Source: Cinchona pubescens (lineage: Eukaryota > Streptophyta > Magnoliopsida > Gentianales > Rubiaceae). From it: 64,000 nucleotides of DNA. Made by a program: the position numbers and the translations under genes. Under the pieces are notes generated by a model. That model was not told the DNA's origin and made no database searches. It worked only from the letters and a program-made list of their open reading frames with translations. Positions within the stretch are counted from its first letter, which is position 1, and each line of letters begins with the position of its first letter. Of the stretch, positions 10,958 to 24,159 are shown piece by piece. The DNA lies in the NCBI GenBank assembly GCA_025175665.1, contig JANKKI010000562.1, positions 62,001 through 126,000 on the forward strand, in the 5' to 3' direction.

Positions 10958-12576
10958 TGACCTTATAATGACTTTTGGTAAACACCTAGTTATAAATTTT
11001 ATAAAATACCTAAATCCAACTACTAACTTGGCAACATCCCACAAATATACTGTTGTCAACTAATAGTAAGAAGAAGTAGGGATCGAACTCACAAGAATTG
11101 GTTGGTGATTACTGATTATTTGGTTGGATTATTAATTGAAGTAATCAATTTCAGAAAGCTTTAATTAAAACTAAATTTAAAAAACTAAGAAAGTATTTAA
11201 AAGCTAACTAATGCATTAAAACGATGAACATTAACACTAATATAAGCATTTTAAAGAAAGCAATTAAAGAAGACTTGTAAAAAGGAAGCATTTTTAGAAA
11301 GTAATTAGACAGCGATTAAAAAGGAAAGCATTTTAAGGAAATAATTAACTAATCTACACTCCTTATATCACTAAGAAAGTATATTTCCTTTCTTAGTGTT
11401 TAACCTGTCTTTATACAAATCAATTAACCTGAAAATATATTTAAGTAATTTATCCTAAGAGACAGGTGTAATCCTGAAATTTCAGTCTATTAGACGTATT
11501 TTTTTTAAGGATGTATTTAAAAAAGCATGTAAAGTGAGCATTTTCCTTGTTGGCTTCGAGCTGGTGATTACTACTAAGAAAGCATATTTTAAAGAGTCAA
11601 CAAGAAATCTACTAAATTAATCTAAGAAAGTAAGTAAAGGAAAGTATTAAAATTAAAGTACACTAAATTAGCAAAAAATATATGAAAGTAGACATCAATT
11701 AAAAAGAGAATATATACTAAGAGTCTTTAATCTACAACTAGGGTGTTAAAAATTACAATTACTTTACATCTGATCTATTAAAATCCTCCCCAAATAGGAA
11801 TGAAAATGAAGAACTACTTCTACTCTTACTTCTACGCTAGTTCTACACTACTTGGCCTTCAAAGAAGCTTTAAAAATGTATTTATAATGTGTTTTAGCCA
11901 TACTTTGCCATAATTTGAATGATTTTGCCCTTCATAAAACTCGGACCCCGCTTGTTGACCGTGGTCAATAACAGTTCGGTGACCGCAGTCAATACAATTT
12001 CTACTTCAAATTGTTGACCGCGGTCAATAGGTTCACTTCAATTTCTTTTGGTGATAGTGGTCAATAATCTTCCTTCATCATTTTAATGACTGCAATCAAT
12101 TACTTTTGTTTGCCACTAAGTTTTTAACTGCAAACCTTGGTGACTGCGGTGATGAATAGTCTACTTGAAAATTTTTCTAAGTAAGATTGTACACGGTCAA
12201 TAATTTTCCTTCTTCAAAATATTGACCCCGGTCAATAATACTTAGAATTTTTGACTATTTCCGGATTGGCTTCATCATGACTTTTTTCTTAGCATCTGGA
12301 TTGGCTTCATCAATCAATTATAGTTTGATTTCGTTCCTTTCTTTTTTATTGTTGTGTCATTTTCTCCAATCAAATGCTACATATAAATACACTCCATTAA
12401 CATAATAAAAATACTAAAATAACATCAAAAATACTAAATTAATACAACTAACACATTTTAAAACATAAAAGTAAAAGTTGACAGAAACTTCACCTTAAAC
12501 CTAAAACTGTTCAAAACTAAAACAAAAATACTCAAATTTAGGATATATATATAACTCTAGTTTTCTAGGGTTATCA
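10958..12576 (-). repeat. LTR of a minus-strand Athila-like element
   Basis: On the minus strand the unit begins TGATAACCCTAG at 12,576 and ends GGTCA at 10,958, giving TG...CA borders over 1619 bp. A purine-rich tract just outside 12,577 marks it as the 3' LTR. About 170 bp of its start recur at 24,930-25,102 in the same orientation. The middle contains an array of palindromic motifs (11,955-12,237). Confidence 0.7.
11955..12237. promoter_or_regulatory. Array of about eight palindromic TTGACCGCGGTCAA-like motifs
   Basis: Copies lie near 11,955, 11,979, 12,014, 12,051, 12,087, 12,139, 12,195 and 12,222. The best ones read TTGACCGNGGTCAATA. Each full copy contains the W-box core TTGAC on both strands. 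Location inside an LTR suggests an enhancer-like role, but that is inference. Confidence 0.5.
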
Positions 12577-12596
12577 CACCCCCAAACTTAAACTTT
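12577..12596 (-). promoter_or_regulatory. Polypurine tract next to the 3' LTR
   Basis: The minus strand reads AGTTTAAGTTTGGGGGTG directly before TGATAACC. Athila and related gypsy elements typically carry AGTTTGGGGG-type tracts here, as the plus-strand primer for reverse transcription. Confidence 0.7.
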
Positions 12597-15500
12597 TGCT
12601 TGTCTTGAACAAAAATAAAGATAAGAAAATAACAACAAAAATGACTTAACACAAAACACATAATGTCATGTCCCCAAAACGGAACAATAACACGCTGCAC
12701 CTCAAGATCACCCCAAACATGCAAAGTACAGTATAAAGAGCAATATACAACCCAATAATATCTGTCATTAGACTTCAAATTCATCCAGGATAAAACCACA
12801 AGAGGTATATACCACGAATATAACCACAACCATTCACGACAACCAAATCACACTTATATACAAATATCAAACCACAAAGGTCATGACAACCAGATATTTG
12901 TTATACAAGACAATTCTAACGAATTCTTATGCACACAGGTCCAAACATAAGAACAAACCTCACACTAAGATGTAAACAAAAAACTCTAAGTCTAGTAATT
13001 AGGGCCCGTGTTGTAATCCCCTCCCAGATTAGCACTCGACTTAGTATCTGTTATCGCCTCCTGTTGGTTCTTAACTGCAAACAAAGGGGGAAAAAAAATA
13101 ACAAAGTAAGCATATAATACTTAGTAAATAACCTTTAAACCCAATTATAGATAACACGTATATAATCAGTGCAGGAAATAGTATCGAGACATTTTCAATA
13201 ATTAAAATGCAAATGTCAACCAAGGAGCTCATGTGTTCCATGAGCTTCCTTGATCTGTCTCTTATACACATTATCCGAAGAAGTAGACAAGGCATAACGG
13301 AGTGTCTATCACTTGTCTTCTCGATAGACTGGGTATAACATTTACAAAGCATAGTACTCAATATATCATTTTATTCACTCACTCGTAGCCAAGTCCACTC
13401 ATGTGACCCATTGAACTCATCATAATAATCATTCATTAACACAAAGTGCAATTATAAACAGATAACACATTACATAACGAACACATAAATTATAAACATA
13501 CTTACTTTATAAACATTACTCAAAATAAATATACTTACCTTAATATCAATTACTCTAGGTCAGAAACCAACCACATACAAGGTATCGATAAAAAGACGTA
13601 AACGTTACTTATTTCGAAAATCAATTTCGTAGACGTGTCCTAATTTCGACGGTCTAAAACTCTTGCCCCAAATTACCTAAATGAGGAGAGTGTTACCGTT
13701 AGGATAAAACTCGAGGTAGGGGTTCATTTTTGGGCATCACCCAAATTCTTAAATCAGACAATAATCAAACACAAACAAGTAGGGGCTGACTTAAATTTGT
13801 AAAAATAAGATAAAAGTCTAAAAATTAGGGTTCATAACTTCAAATATATCTCCAGGTTAAGAATTGTCAAAACCCTTATTCAAATCTCATCAAAATAATA
13901 ATTAAAAAGTTATTTCAAATCAAGTCCAGATAGGTCATAAACGTATTTGGTAATAAAATCAAATCACAAATAACAAAAATTAAACAAATTAATTTCTTGT
14001 GTAACCTGCAATTTACCATGAAAATCATGCAAAAATTGAAGTAAAACTTACTTGTGAAGTTGGATAAAGGTCTACGATTATTTCTGGATCACCAATTTGA
14101 TTTAGATGGAAAAAATTTCTATAACTGATGATTGAATTTGAGAAATTGGGCTAAAGGGTTTTGGGAAACTTGTTCTCTGGAGTTAACCTGGAAAATGAAA
14201 GTGATAAATGAATCAAAAAGCTTTGTAATGAAGTTTTAATAAGTTTCCAAGATTTGCATTTTAGTTCTCTCAAGTTTTACAAAATTATACTTTTACCTTA
14301 AAATTTTAGAAAAATGTTTAAAAAGGGTAAAATGATTATTTAATACTTGAAAATGATAGTCATGGATATTTAAAGAGATATGATCAAGTAAAAAAAATAC
14401 GTGGAATGGACTGAAATAGTCAGGTATTACACATAACACCACTAAGAAATTGAAATTAAAATGTTGAACTCTAGTGCACTTGCAACAGTGAAAAATGGGT
14501 TTTAACTCAACAAACTCAACATTTTCATCCACTCTTTCATTTATAAAAGTATAAACTAGTTTTAGTCACAAACATTAATACTTTAACCAACGAAGTGTTT
14601 ATGAAATGCCAATTCAAATATATGTTGATCTAGAACAAACAAGTCAAATTTTCCAAAAATGATCCCAAGTATAGAAAAATCATTAGTACTTATTTTTGAA
14701 AGTACAAATCAATGCAAATGCATATATAGGAATATTTGTTAGCACCGCAAGGTTTAGTAAGGAACATTAATCCGAAGCAATGTTTCACCCCAACTCTCTA
14801 ATATCTATTGGCCCAGATTAAGGATCATTAGGACTTTTAAAGTTTGTAATGTAGGCTAAGGTAACAAAGTAGGACAAATTTAGATAAGATTGGCTTAAAT
14901 CACTTTAGTCAATTCAATACAACCTCTTGGATCACTATTCTCTTATAAACATCTTGATTGTATAAGTCTCTTAATATACTTAACCAATTTACACTTTGAA
15001 GTACAAAAATATTATTTCACATCAGATCAACTATTGAAGGCAAGATGAACTTTCTTTATTCAATAGAAACACAACATTTGCAATTTTTTTTTTTTTTTAA
15101 CGTAAGCAATAACATAACAACAACTACAAAAAAAAAATATATATATAATATAAATAATGTTGAACTTTTGACTTCATTCCTAACAAATACACAAAAAATC
15201 TTCATAAAACCACCCAAGAAATATTGACAATTACATTGGAGAACTACAATTAATTCCACAATAATTAAGGTGGTGGGATGAAGAGCCCAAGAATAAATAA
15301 ATAAAATGGAGTGGCTAAGTTACGTGGTTAACAAAGAAATTAATTTACAAGGCTCAATAGGTACTCCACGAATAATATCAATGTAAGGTAGCATTTTTGG
15401 CTCAAATGGTCCTAGAAAATAGCTAGATCATTTCCAAAATCTGGCTAACTTGGCTAAAATAAGGGATTTACACTACCCCAATCAATGTACCAAGTCAAAC

Positions 15501-16973
15501 CTTAACAAAACCCATGCAATATTCCAAAATGCAAGTTCATACAACATGATCAAATGATAGGCTAAGTCATTTCTTCTATGCTTAGAATTAATTCTCAAAC
15601 CTTGAATTATTTTTCCATGTGACTCATTAATTGAACTTGGCATTGAAAAACTCTACGAAAAAGTAAAGTTTGAGTTAAAACTAGTTAAGAAAATAATTTA
15701 TGAAGTGGTTGAAAACATTATTGAGTTTCAAAGGTTAGATCCTATTTTTCACAAAAAAAATACAACCTACATCAACACCTAATTTCAACAGCTCACAACA
15801 ACAAAAACAAAAATCATTTCCAACAAACAAAATAATAGATCTTACCACACTTATTTATATGAGTGTAACTTATCCTACCACTCACCTATATAACAAAAAA
15901 TAAAAATATACTATTAGAAAGCATAAAACTAGCTAAACCCAATCTAAGGCAATGATTTTGAAATATACTGGATAACAAAAAGTGAATAAAGAAGGTGGAC
16001 AACATATTAACCAAATAAATACAAATACAACCAATTAAACACAATTTGAATTTAGAAACAAGAGTAATATTCTTTAATTATGGAATTCACAAACAATAAG
16101 CACAACATTAATCATGACTAAGTAATGAACAATTTTCAAGTAGATCATATAAATGCAATTCTAACTAAAGCACATGAGCCTCATAAGTTGTCAATCATCC
16201 TTCAACCGATATAATTACACTAAGGAGGGGTTATTAGGACTTCACGAGCACCAAAAAATTTAAAGGAAAAGAAAACACACATAAGTATATGCCCAACAAC
16301 TCATCCCCAAACTTAGCTTCACACATAATTGGTCTCAAAAATATATTTAACAACTTTGATTACTCCCAATCCAAATAAATTATTCACATAATTTCCACAA
16401 AATAAGGTCAAATATTTAGCACATGAAATGTATAAACAACTTGAATATCTACAATCAAATAATAAAACCAAATCCAAGTTCAAGCAACAATTATCATGCA
16501 ATCACAATAATACTATATTGCCATCAATCATTATCATCAACAACCAACTTTATCCAAGAAAACTCAAAAATCAATCACCAATATCGAAACATAAATTAAC
16601 TTAGCACAAGGCTACAATCCTTTATTACCCATCGGATCATTAAACTAAAGTAAATAAATTACAAGAAAGCATTAGAAATAAAAAGGAAAGGATACTCCTT
16701 TATCACCAAGAAGGCTTCGTAAGAATATTGTAATCTTTGGTGAACTTGTTCCATTGTTGAGCTCCTCTGAAATCCCCAAGGATTTTGAACTCCGGCAACA
16801 GATGCATTGTACTTCCTCGGCCCCCTTGAGAATGTATCCTTCTTCTTCTCCTCTTTCTCAAGTCGCTTCTTTACCCAGAACACCCCCAATAGAACGTCTT
16901 TTGTAATAACTGGAAGAAATTCGCACTTATGCAAAGAAAAAGTTGGTGATTCCTCTATATAAGTGTTAAGGAT
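12597..16973. other. Interior of the minus-strand retroelement, no domain recognised
   Basis: This 4.4-kb AT-rich stretch lies between the polypurine tract and the inner Athila-like element. I found no gag, protease, RT or integrase signature on either strand. A second AAGTTTGGGGATG-like tract lies on the minus strand at about 16,300. A reading frame at 16,985-16,659 (minus) has no recognisable family. A 17-base adapter match occurs at 13,255-13,271. The stretch is probably degenerate or non-coding retroelement sequence. Confidence 0.45.
13255..13272. other. Nextera mosaic-end remnant
   Basis: CTGTCTCTTATACACAT, 17 exact bases of the reverse mosaic end, in non-coding retroelement DNA. Confidence 0.9.
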
Positions 16974-18313
16974 TGATAAGCTCATAAATGTAGTATATTT
17001 TGTGTTGTTTACCTCCGTTTTTAATGTAATTTGAGCAAGAACTGAGTAATTATGAGATAAAATAGTTTATTTTGAGATTTGTAGGGTTTGAGTGTAGAAT
17101 GAGTTGAAATGGACCACAATATTGGAGGAAAACATTCACTGGCATGGAGCAAATCAGATATAGTTTGGAAGATCAAGCGTAACTCTCTTGTTCGAATTCC
17201 AATTGCTATGATTTGGATTATTTGGAAAGCTAATGAAGAGTTATACAACTTTCATGTTTTGAGTTGTCTAGGATTCTATAGATATCTCGTTCAAAATTGT
17301 AAGATGTGTTAAGTTTGAAAATATGCAATGTATAAGAAGCGATTCTGATATAGTTTCATAGAATGAGTTCTAACTTTTTTGTATGAGCTCCAATTGAGAT
17401 GATTTAAGATTTTTTTAAAATTTAAGATATAGAGCTACAACTTTTATGCTTTGAGTTTTTCAAATTCAGCCTGCATTATGGTCAAAATTGAGGAGAAAAT
17501 TGAAATTGATTCCACCAAGCGCGCACATGCGCGACAGAATTGCAGTGCATGTGTACCAGCTACAGAAGCTCAACTTTTGGTTCTGCCCAGCGTGCACATG
17601 CGCAAAAAAATTGCATCGCACTAGTGCCAATCAACGGATAGGTCTTAGAAGTTTGCTTATTTTGCAAGAAAAGTCTTCCGTGGGCCGGTTGCAGTGCGAT
17701 GCAATTCGTGTGCTTATCATTCACGCTGGGCTAAAACCCTAAAATACCTATCTATACCAAGAGAAGAGGAGAAAACAAAAGATTATCATATAGCCATCAT
17801 TTGTTTCTTAGGTTTTCAATAGTTAAAGCGGGATAATTTAGCCGTGGCTAAATTTTGGCAATTGTTCTGTCTTTTATTCTCTTGTCAAGAATTCAAGATT
17901 TGATGATTTCAACATTTGTTTTTGCTACAATTATTGAGTTTGATTTATTTTTATGCAATTTAGTTTTTGTTCTTATTGCTTTCTTCTTCTTTAATTATTG
18001 TTCTTGTATTATTGCTTTTAAATTCTTAATTGCTTCCGTGGTTTAGTAGTTAAGGTTTTATATTTTGTTCCATCGCTTTTGATTTCTTTTATAGAGTAGA
18101 TTAATTTGAATTCTTGTTCTTGATTAAATTCTCGCAAGTAGAGTAGATTAAATTGGGGTTTTAGTCAATTATATTTAATTGTTTTCCGTAGGATTAATAT
18201 TTTACATTCTTGTTTTATTTTACTTTCTTGTGCATAAATTTAGTTTAAATTTAGTCAAAAACCCTGAAATGATTTTGTCTAACTACTAAATAGGCTTGTG
18301 AATCTAGTAATTG
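16974..18313 (+). repeat. 5' LTR of the inner Athila-like element
   Basis: It begins TGATAAGCTCATAAATG. From about 17,081 to 18,313 it matches 22,801-24,026 in the same orientation, for example GGATATAGTTTGGAAGATCA-like text and the GGATTAATATTTTACATTC segment. The two copies differ by many substitutions and small indels, so the insertion is not recent. Confidence 0.75.
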
Positions 18314-18499
18314 TTCCAATAGTCCTTGCTAAAGACAAGAGAGAAATACAATATTACCAATATTAGGTGTAGTGAGTCTTACTAGATTAGGCTTTTTTAT
18401 TTCTTTTGTTATATATTTACAATTATTTCTTGTTCTGTCATTGTTGTTTGGATTTTAGCTTCGATCTTTGATCTTTGGTTTTCGTTTCTTGTAGTTCAT

Positions 18500-19395
18500 G
18501 GTAGATTCTCATTCATCTAATCCGCCAATTCATCCGATTAACTTGGAGATTGAACGAATAATAAGTAGAAATCGTAGACGGAAATATTAAAATTGAGGTG
18601 ACTAGAGTCTTTACACATCTAGACCTGCTTGTGAATGAACAAGAAAAGGTTGCAGCAACAATGGCAACTAGGTTATTGCTAATGCTAATCCCCGACATCT
18701 TCGAGATTATGCAATACCTAATTTTGAGGGGCAAGTTCTAGCATTGCCAGTTGCAAGTACAAGCAAACAACTTTAAAATTAAGCCTGCATTGATACAAAT
18801 GCTCCAAACACATGCTATGTTTGGAGAAAGACCAAATAAAGATCCCTATGAGCATTGAATTAGGTTTGAGGAAGTCATTGATATATTCCAATACAATGGA
18901 GTCCACCCCGATTGTATTCGGATGATCATTCCTTTTTTTCTTACGTGATGGAGCAAGTTCTTGACTGCAATCATATCGACAAGGTAATTTCACAACATGG
19001 GATCAACTCGCTCAAGAATCCTAGTTAAACACTTTCCATCAGCTAGGACTGCGAAGTTCCAAAATGAAATTACATTGTTTAGACAAATCACTGGAGATAG
19101 CTTAGGTGAAGCATGGGACCGCTTCAATGAGCTATTGAGGAAGTGTTCGCATCATGCTATACTTCTATGATTGCAAGTCCATACCTCAATACTATAATGG
19201 ACTATTTCTGGACACGAGGCTGATAGTTGTGCTAGTGCAGGAGGTTCTTTCCCCTATAAGATTTCGAAAGAAGCGCAAGAATTGCTAGAGAGAATGGCAT
19301 CTACCCATTACTATCATGAAGCAATAACTCCTTCAATTGGACAACAACAATCCCAATTGAATTAAACCTAGATGCCCAATAAGAAGGTATGCCTA
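18500..19395 (+). pseudogene. Athila-like gag, broken
   Basis: Fragments in shifting frames match the plant Athila gag core: NPRHLRDYAIPNFEGQ, then TTWDQLAQ, LRSSKMKLHCLDKS and an EAWDRFNELL-like stretch. Then comes a YELLERMAS-like segment near 19,270-19,310. Several stops and frame changes interrupt it. Gag would form the particle that packages element RNA. This copy cannot encode it. Confidence 0.7.
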
Positions 19396-20489
19396 GCTAT
19401 GATTATTTTTTATCTCAGCAGAACATGATAATGAATGCTATTACAAACATGACAAAGGTCGTAGAGAATATGGGAAGGAACTCAGTGAACCCCATAGGTT
19501 CAACAAACTAAAAGGACTTGAACTGTGATTTTCGCAGAGAAAATCACCAAAATGGCTGTTATGAAACATCAATGATGCAAGGTAAGCAAATTCAGCCCAC
19601 CGATTGCGGAAATACATATAACCTGTTTTGGCAGAACCATCCTAAATTTTTCTGGTCAAACCAAACAAATGTTCAAAATTTGTCATTTCAGTCAAATGCG
19701 ACATCACCACAATAAAATTTGTCCAATCAACCATCATCATCTAGACCATACTTACCACCACATCAAAGGAATTCCCAAAATTGTTTACCTTATCGAAATA
19801 GCTCATGCCAATTGCCATCACCAAGACCACTATCTCAAAATTTAAATTATCCCACATGTGAATCATGATACATCCAATGATAATAATCAGAGAAAGAATT
19901 TTGAGAGATTGTAATGAAAGTGTGAAAATTTGTGGGCTACCACGAGGAACCTTGAACTACAATTGGGATAAATAACCTGACAAAATAATGAGAGACCGAT
20001 TGGAGCATTGCCAGGTGATATAATCCCAAACCCAAAAGAGCAATGCAATGCTATATCTCTAAGAAGTGAACAAAAGTTAGTTGTGCCGAATAAAAAAATA
20101 AGAAGATGGTAAAGAATAAGAGAAGAAAAAATCCAAGGTGATTGAGGAAAAGAATGAAGTTGGTTGTGATGATGACAAGATGACAAAAGTGGATGAAAGC
20201 AAGGATCTATTCGAAAAAGAAGCACGTAATAGAACCTTTGAATTTGCATCTTTCGGTAAAGATTCCATTCCCTCAAAGGCTTAATAATTCTAGAAAAGAG
20301 GAAAAAGACAAGCAATTGCAACAATTCATCAACCTGCTCAAAGAGGTTAATGTCAACATTCCTTTGGTTGATGTCCTCACCAAAATGCCCAACTACACGT
20401 AGTTTATGAAACTATTTATTGGCAAAGAAGCAGCAATGGGATGATGGTGAGATGAATCTATCTCGATGCGAAATGTAGTGCAATTTTTT

Positions 20490-21077
20490 AACGGAGATTA
20501 CCCTTTTGTCACTCAAAAATCCTAGTAACTTCTCGATACCGATGAATATTGGTGGAACAACGCTACATCATGCACTTTGTGATTTAGGGGCTAGTATCTA
20601 CATTCTGCTGAAATTCATTTATGATAAATTAGGAATCACCAACACCAAACCGACTAATGTTACACTTCAATTAGCGGACTTGACTGAAAGAAAACTATAT
20701 GGCTTGTTGGAGGACGTGGTGTGCATCTAGTATGCAAGTAGAAAAGTTGGTATTTCTGGTTGATTATCTTCATGTTGGATATAAGTAAGGACAATGAAAT
20801 ACCACTGATTCTTGGGAGGCCATTTTTGTCAACTGCACATGCATTGATAGATGTTAATAAAGGGAAGTTGATTTTACAAATTGAAAATAAATCGGTTGAA
20901 ATTGATGTTTTTGATTATAATGATAATTTTTCTATTTTTAAAGAAAGATGTGCTAATCAGTCACTTGATCCTTCTATTGGTAGGTCAAATGAAGAATCAA
21001 AATCACCTGATGATGTGTGTGGGGTGAGCAAAGATAAAGAAAATTATGCAAAGTATCGAGAAGTTTGTGACGTCTAA
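20490..21077 (+). pseudogene. Athila-like aspartic protease, two broken frames
   Basis: The first frame (20,506-20,730) carries ALCDLGASIYILLKFIYDKL, the typical Athila protease active-site region with DLGAS, then VTLQLADLTERKLYGLLEDV. After a stop near 20,728 the second frame (20,760-21,077) carries NEIPLILGRPFLSTAHALID, the C-terminal half. No RT, RNase H or integrase follows before the 3' LTR, so the element is a gag-protease-only derivative. Confidence 0.8.
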
Positions 21078-21249
21078 AAGTTTAAAGAGCGTAAAAAGAA
21101 GAGAAAATGGTTTGAAAAATAATTGGACGTGCTACTAAGGACATTGTCTTTGGTGACTACAAGGAAACATGGATTCTTCAAAAAAAATACTGGAATCAAG
21201 AAATGACGCTTAAAAAGAGTGGGATTGTAGTCACATACGTTAGGCCCTA

Positions 21250-21276
21250 GTCTCTTATACAAGTTATAAGAGACAG
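21250..21276. other. Collapsed Nextera junction
   Basis: GTCTCTTATACA is followed after three bases by TATAAGAGACAG, as if the centre of the 38-base junction had been deleted. Confidence 0.75.
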
Positions 21277-21529
21277 CAATTTAGACAAGAACGATAATTA
21301 AAGAAGAAGAAAGCAATCAAGAACTACATGGGAGGCATAAATATTTTTTCTTAATCTTATTTCTTATGTTTTTGTCATCTTATGAACGATCTATATTTGG
21401 TCTTATACAAGAAATAAAATGTGTTTGGAGCATTTGATCAAAGCAGGCTCCAATCTTATCCACATCTAGATCGGTGTATAACTCCATTGTCATTGGAATA
21501 TATGATGTCTCTTACAATAAACTTCCTTT

Positions 21530-21600
21530 TTTCCTTTTTACTCTTTATTTTTGTATTGGGGACAATGCTATACTCTAAGTGTGAGATGGGGAATTTTCTT
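21530..21600 (+). promoter_or_regulatory. Athila-type pre-LTR signature
   Basis: The text TTGGGGACAATGCTATACTC followed by GAGATGGGGAA resembles the conserved GGGGACAATGTTTAG..TTTGGGG block that Athila elements carry between the coding region and the 3' LTR. The polypurine part is eroded. Confidence 0.5.
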
Positions 21601-21663
21601 AATTTCTATGTGTTTGGTGGTTTGTTGGTTCATTTTGCTCAATTTTTGCTTTCATATTTGTAG

Positions 21664-22265
21664 CTGAGCTTTTGATTTGAGAGCTTTTCAAATTTTTGAA
21701 AATTTTGTTCACAAATTGCTCATTATGTTTCTTTGAGTGACTTTCTACTCGATAATTTTTGAACTAAGTTGTCATGAGTAAGGTAGTTGGTATTAATATT
21801 TTCCTAGCATGAATTCTAATTTTTGAGCACTAATGGCCCTATAATGTTGTAGCTTTTTGGCACTAAGAGATAATTGTGTAGATTCACTTATATTGCACTC
21901 CAAACACTTGCTTTATTACATTTTTTAAAGCAAAATTTTAGATAACTTTATTTGATTTAAAGATGAGGGCAGGCATTTTTTTGAACGTTTGAACGTTTCA
22001 AACCAACTGTTATTATAAAATTTATTCCTAAAGCCCTATTTGAGCCTTATTCTGATTTGAATGGATACAAGCATCATTTGTTGTTTTTTTTCTAATTCAT
22101 TTTTTATCTACCTTTGGGCGTTATCCTAAATGTCCCTAAAGAGTTTTAATACCACATTAATTATTAAAGGGATATAAGTATGGGAGGTAGTTGTATGAAA
22201 GTATTAGAATGAATGGTGTATAGTTTCCGGTGAAGGGCTATTAAAAAAAACAATTGTTGACCATA
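21664..22265. other. Non-coding interior of the inner Athila-like element
   Basis: AT-rich sequence between the protease relic and the 3' LTR. I saw no domain or exon in it. Confidence 0.5.
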
Positions 22266-22400
22266 GCAGGCAGTGCCTATCACTGGCACCTGTACTGGAG
22301 TATTGCAGGTGGTGCCCATCACTGGCACCTATATTGGATTGTTAGCAGGTAGTTCTTATCACTGGTACCTACGTAGATATTTTTGCGAGTAGTGCCGCTC
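22266..22400. repeat. Three to four tandem ~39-bp units
   Basis: Units start near 22,266, 22,305, 22,345 and (partial) 22,385. Each holds GTGCCYATCACTGGCACCT, itself a short inverted repeat. They lie between the protease remnant and the 3' LTR of the inner Athila-like element. Confidence 0.8.
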
Positions 22401-22746
22401 AATTATATCTGTTAAGAATGTCAAGAAAAGGGCTTGTAGGGGAGATATTTTTACAAGGTGTTGGCGAGAAGGGTTGAAATTGAAAAAGTAGAATTTTATT
22501 TTGCTTGTTGCACAAAATTTTTTATGGGTGTTTGGAGAATTAAATGAGGTGTTACTTCTTTGAAGGATGGGTGTTTTAATGTTCAAGAAGAAGTTCTATA
22601 TTAATGTGTGGCCAGCATTAATTTAAAACTCTTTTTCTTATTTGTTTATCCTTTTCCCTTTCTTTGTTAGCCAAAACCCTATCCTTACGTTACAAGCTAA
22701 AAGTTCTACCTAATTTAAGTCGAGTCAGTTGTCTATATTATAAGTT

Positions 22747-22756
22747 TATATATATA

Positions 22757-22790
<34 letters not shown>

Positions 22791-22791
22791 T
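22747..22791. repeat. (TA)n microsatellite
   Basis: About 45 bases of near-pure TA repeat at the point where the 3' LTR should begin. It replaces the first ~100 bases of the LTR as seen in the 5' copy. Confidence 0.9.
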
Positions 22792-22792
22792 T

Positions 22793-24026
22793 TTGAATTC
22801 TGTAGGGTTTGAGTGAAGAATGAGTTAAAATGGGTCACAATATTAGAGGAAAACATTTACTAACGTAGAGCAAATCGGATATAGTTTGGAAGATCAAGCA
22901 TAACTCTCTTGTTCCAGTTTTGATTGCTATGATTTTGAATGATTTGGAAATATAAGGAAGATTTCTACAACTTTCATGTTTTGAGGTTTCTATGATTCTA
23001 TATGCATCTTGTTCAAAAATGCAAAGATAAAAAATATGCACCGGTAAGGAGTGATTCAGACACAGTTTGGTAGATTGAGAATAACTTTTTTGTATGAGCT
23101 CCAATTGAGATGATTCAAAATTTTTTGGAAAGCTAAGATATAAAGCTACAATTTTTATGTTTTGAGTTTTTTTCAAATTTAGATAGAATCATGGTCATAA
23201 TTGAGAAGAAATTTGAAACTGATTCTGTCTCAGGCGCGTTCTATGCGCGGTAGAATTGCGAGCGCATGTGTGCCAGCTCCAGAAGCTTGACTTTTGGTTT
23301 TTCCCAGCACAAACATGCATGACAAAATTGCATCACACATGTTCCGATCGATGCATAGGTCTTTGAAGTTTGCTTATTTTGCAAGAAAATTCTTCCCGTG
23401 GGCCCGGTTGCATGGGAAATCATGTATTTATCATCCCGGAGCCCCAAAACCCTAAAAACACGTATAAATACACCAAGCAAAGGGAGGAAACATGAGATTA
23501 TCATCATCCATCATTAGTTTCTTAGGTTTTCAATAGTTAGAGCGAAAATTTAGCCGTAGGCTAAATTTCTCAATTGTTCTCACAAGAATTTCATTCTCTT
23601 GTCAAGAATTCAAGATTTGACGATTATCAACATTTGTTTTTGCTACAAGTATTGAGTTTGATTTATTTTTATGCAATTTAATTTTTGTTCTTATTGCTTT
23701 CTTCTTCTTTAATTATCGTTCTTGTCTTATTGCTTTTAAATTCTTAATTGCTTCCGTAATTTAGTATAGTTAAGGTTTTATGTTTTATTCCATCGCTTTT
23801 GATTTCTTTTATAGAGTAGATTAATTTGAATTTTTATTCTTGATTAAATTCTTGCTGTAGAGTAGATTAAATTGGGGTTTTAGTCAATTATATTTAATTG
23901 TTTTCCGTAGGATTAATATTTTACATTCTTGTGTTATTTTACTTTCTTGTGATTAAATTTAGTTTAAGTTTAGTCAAAAAACCCTGATTATTTTGTGTAA
24001 CTAGTAAATAGGCTTGTGATTCTAGT
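22793..24026 (+). repeat. 3' LTR of the inner Athila-like element
   Basis: Direct repeat of 17,081-18,313. Similarity starts after the TA microsatellite and ends at TCTAGTAATTG. Beyond 24,026 the sequences differ, so either the true LTR end or a rearrangement lies there. Confidence 0.75.
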
Positions 24027-24159
24027 AATTGATCCTTGTCGGAAAGATCCTTACTCATCCTATATACAAACTCACCTCGTATAGTTGCGAGAGTATGGGA
24101 GTTGATTAGGAATATTAAAGTTTTCTTTTATTATTACTTGTTCATTGTCTTCAAAACCT

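Noticed and set aside
10361..10960. 199-residue open frame as a possible host gene
   Set aside because: Its C-terminal half is retroelement protease ending NMILG, so it belongs to the Tat-like element.
13071..13361. Minus-strand open frame containing MCIRDRS
   Set aside because: The peptide is a translation of the adapter remnant at 13,255, not a gene.
16659..16985. 108-residue minus-strand open frame as a gene
   Set aside because: No family recognised, lies in retroelement DNA and has no splice or promoter support.
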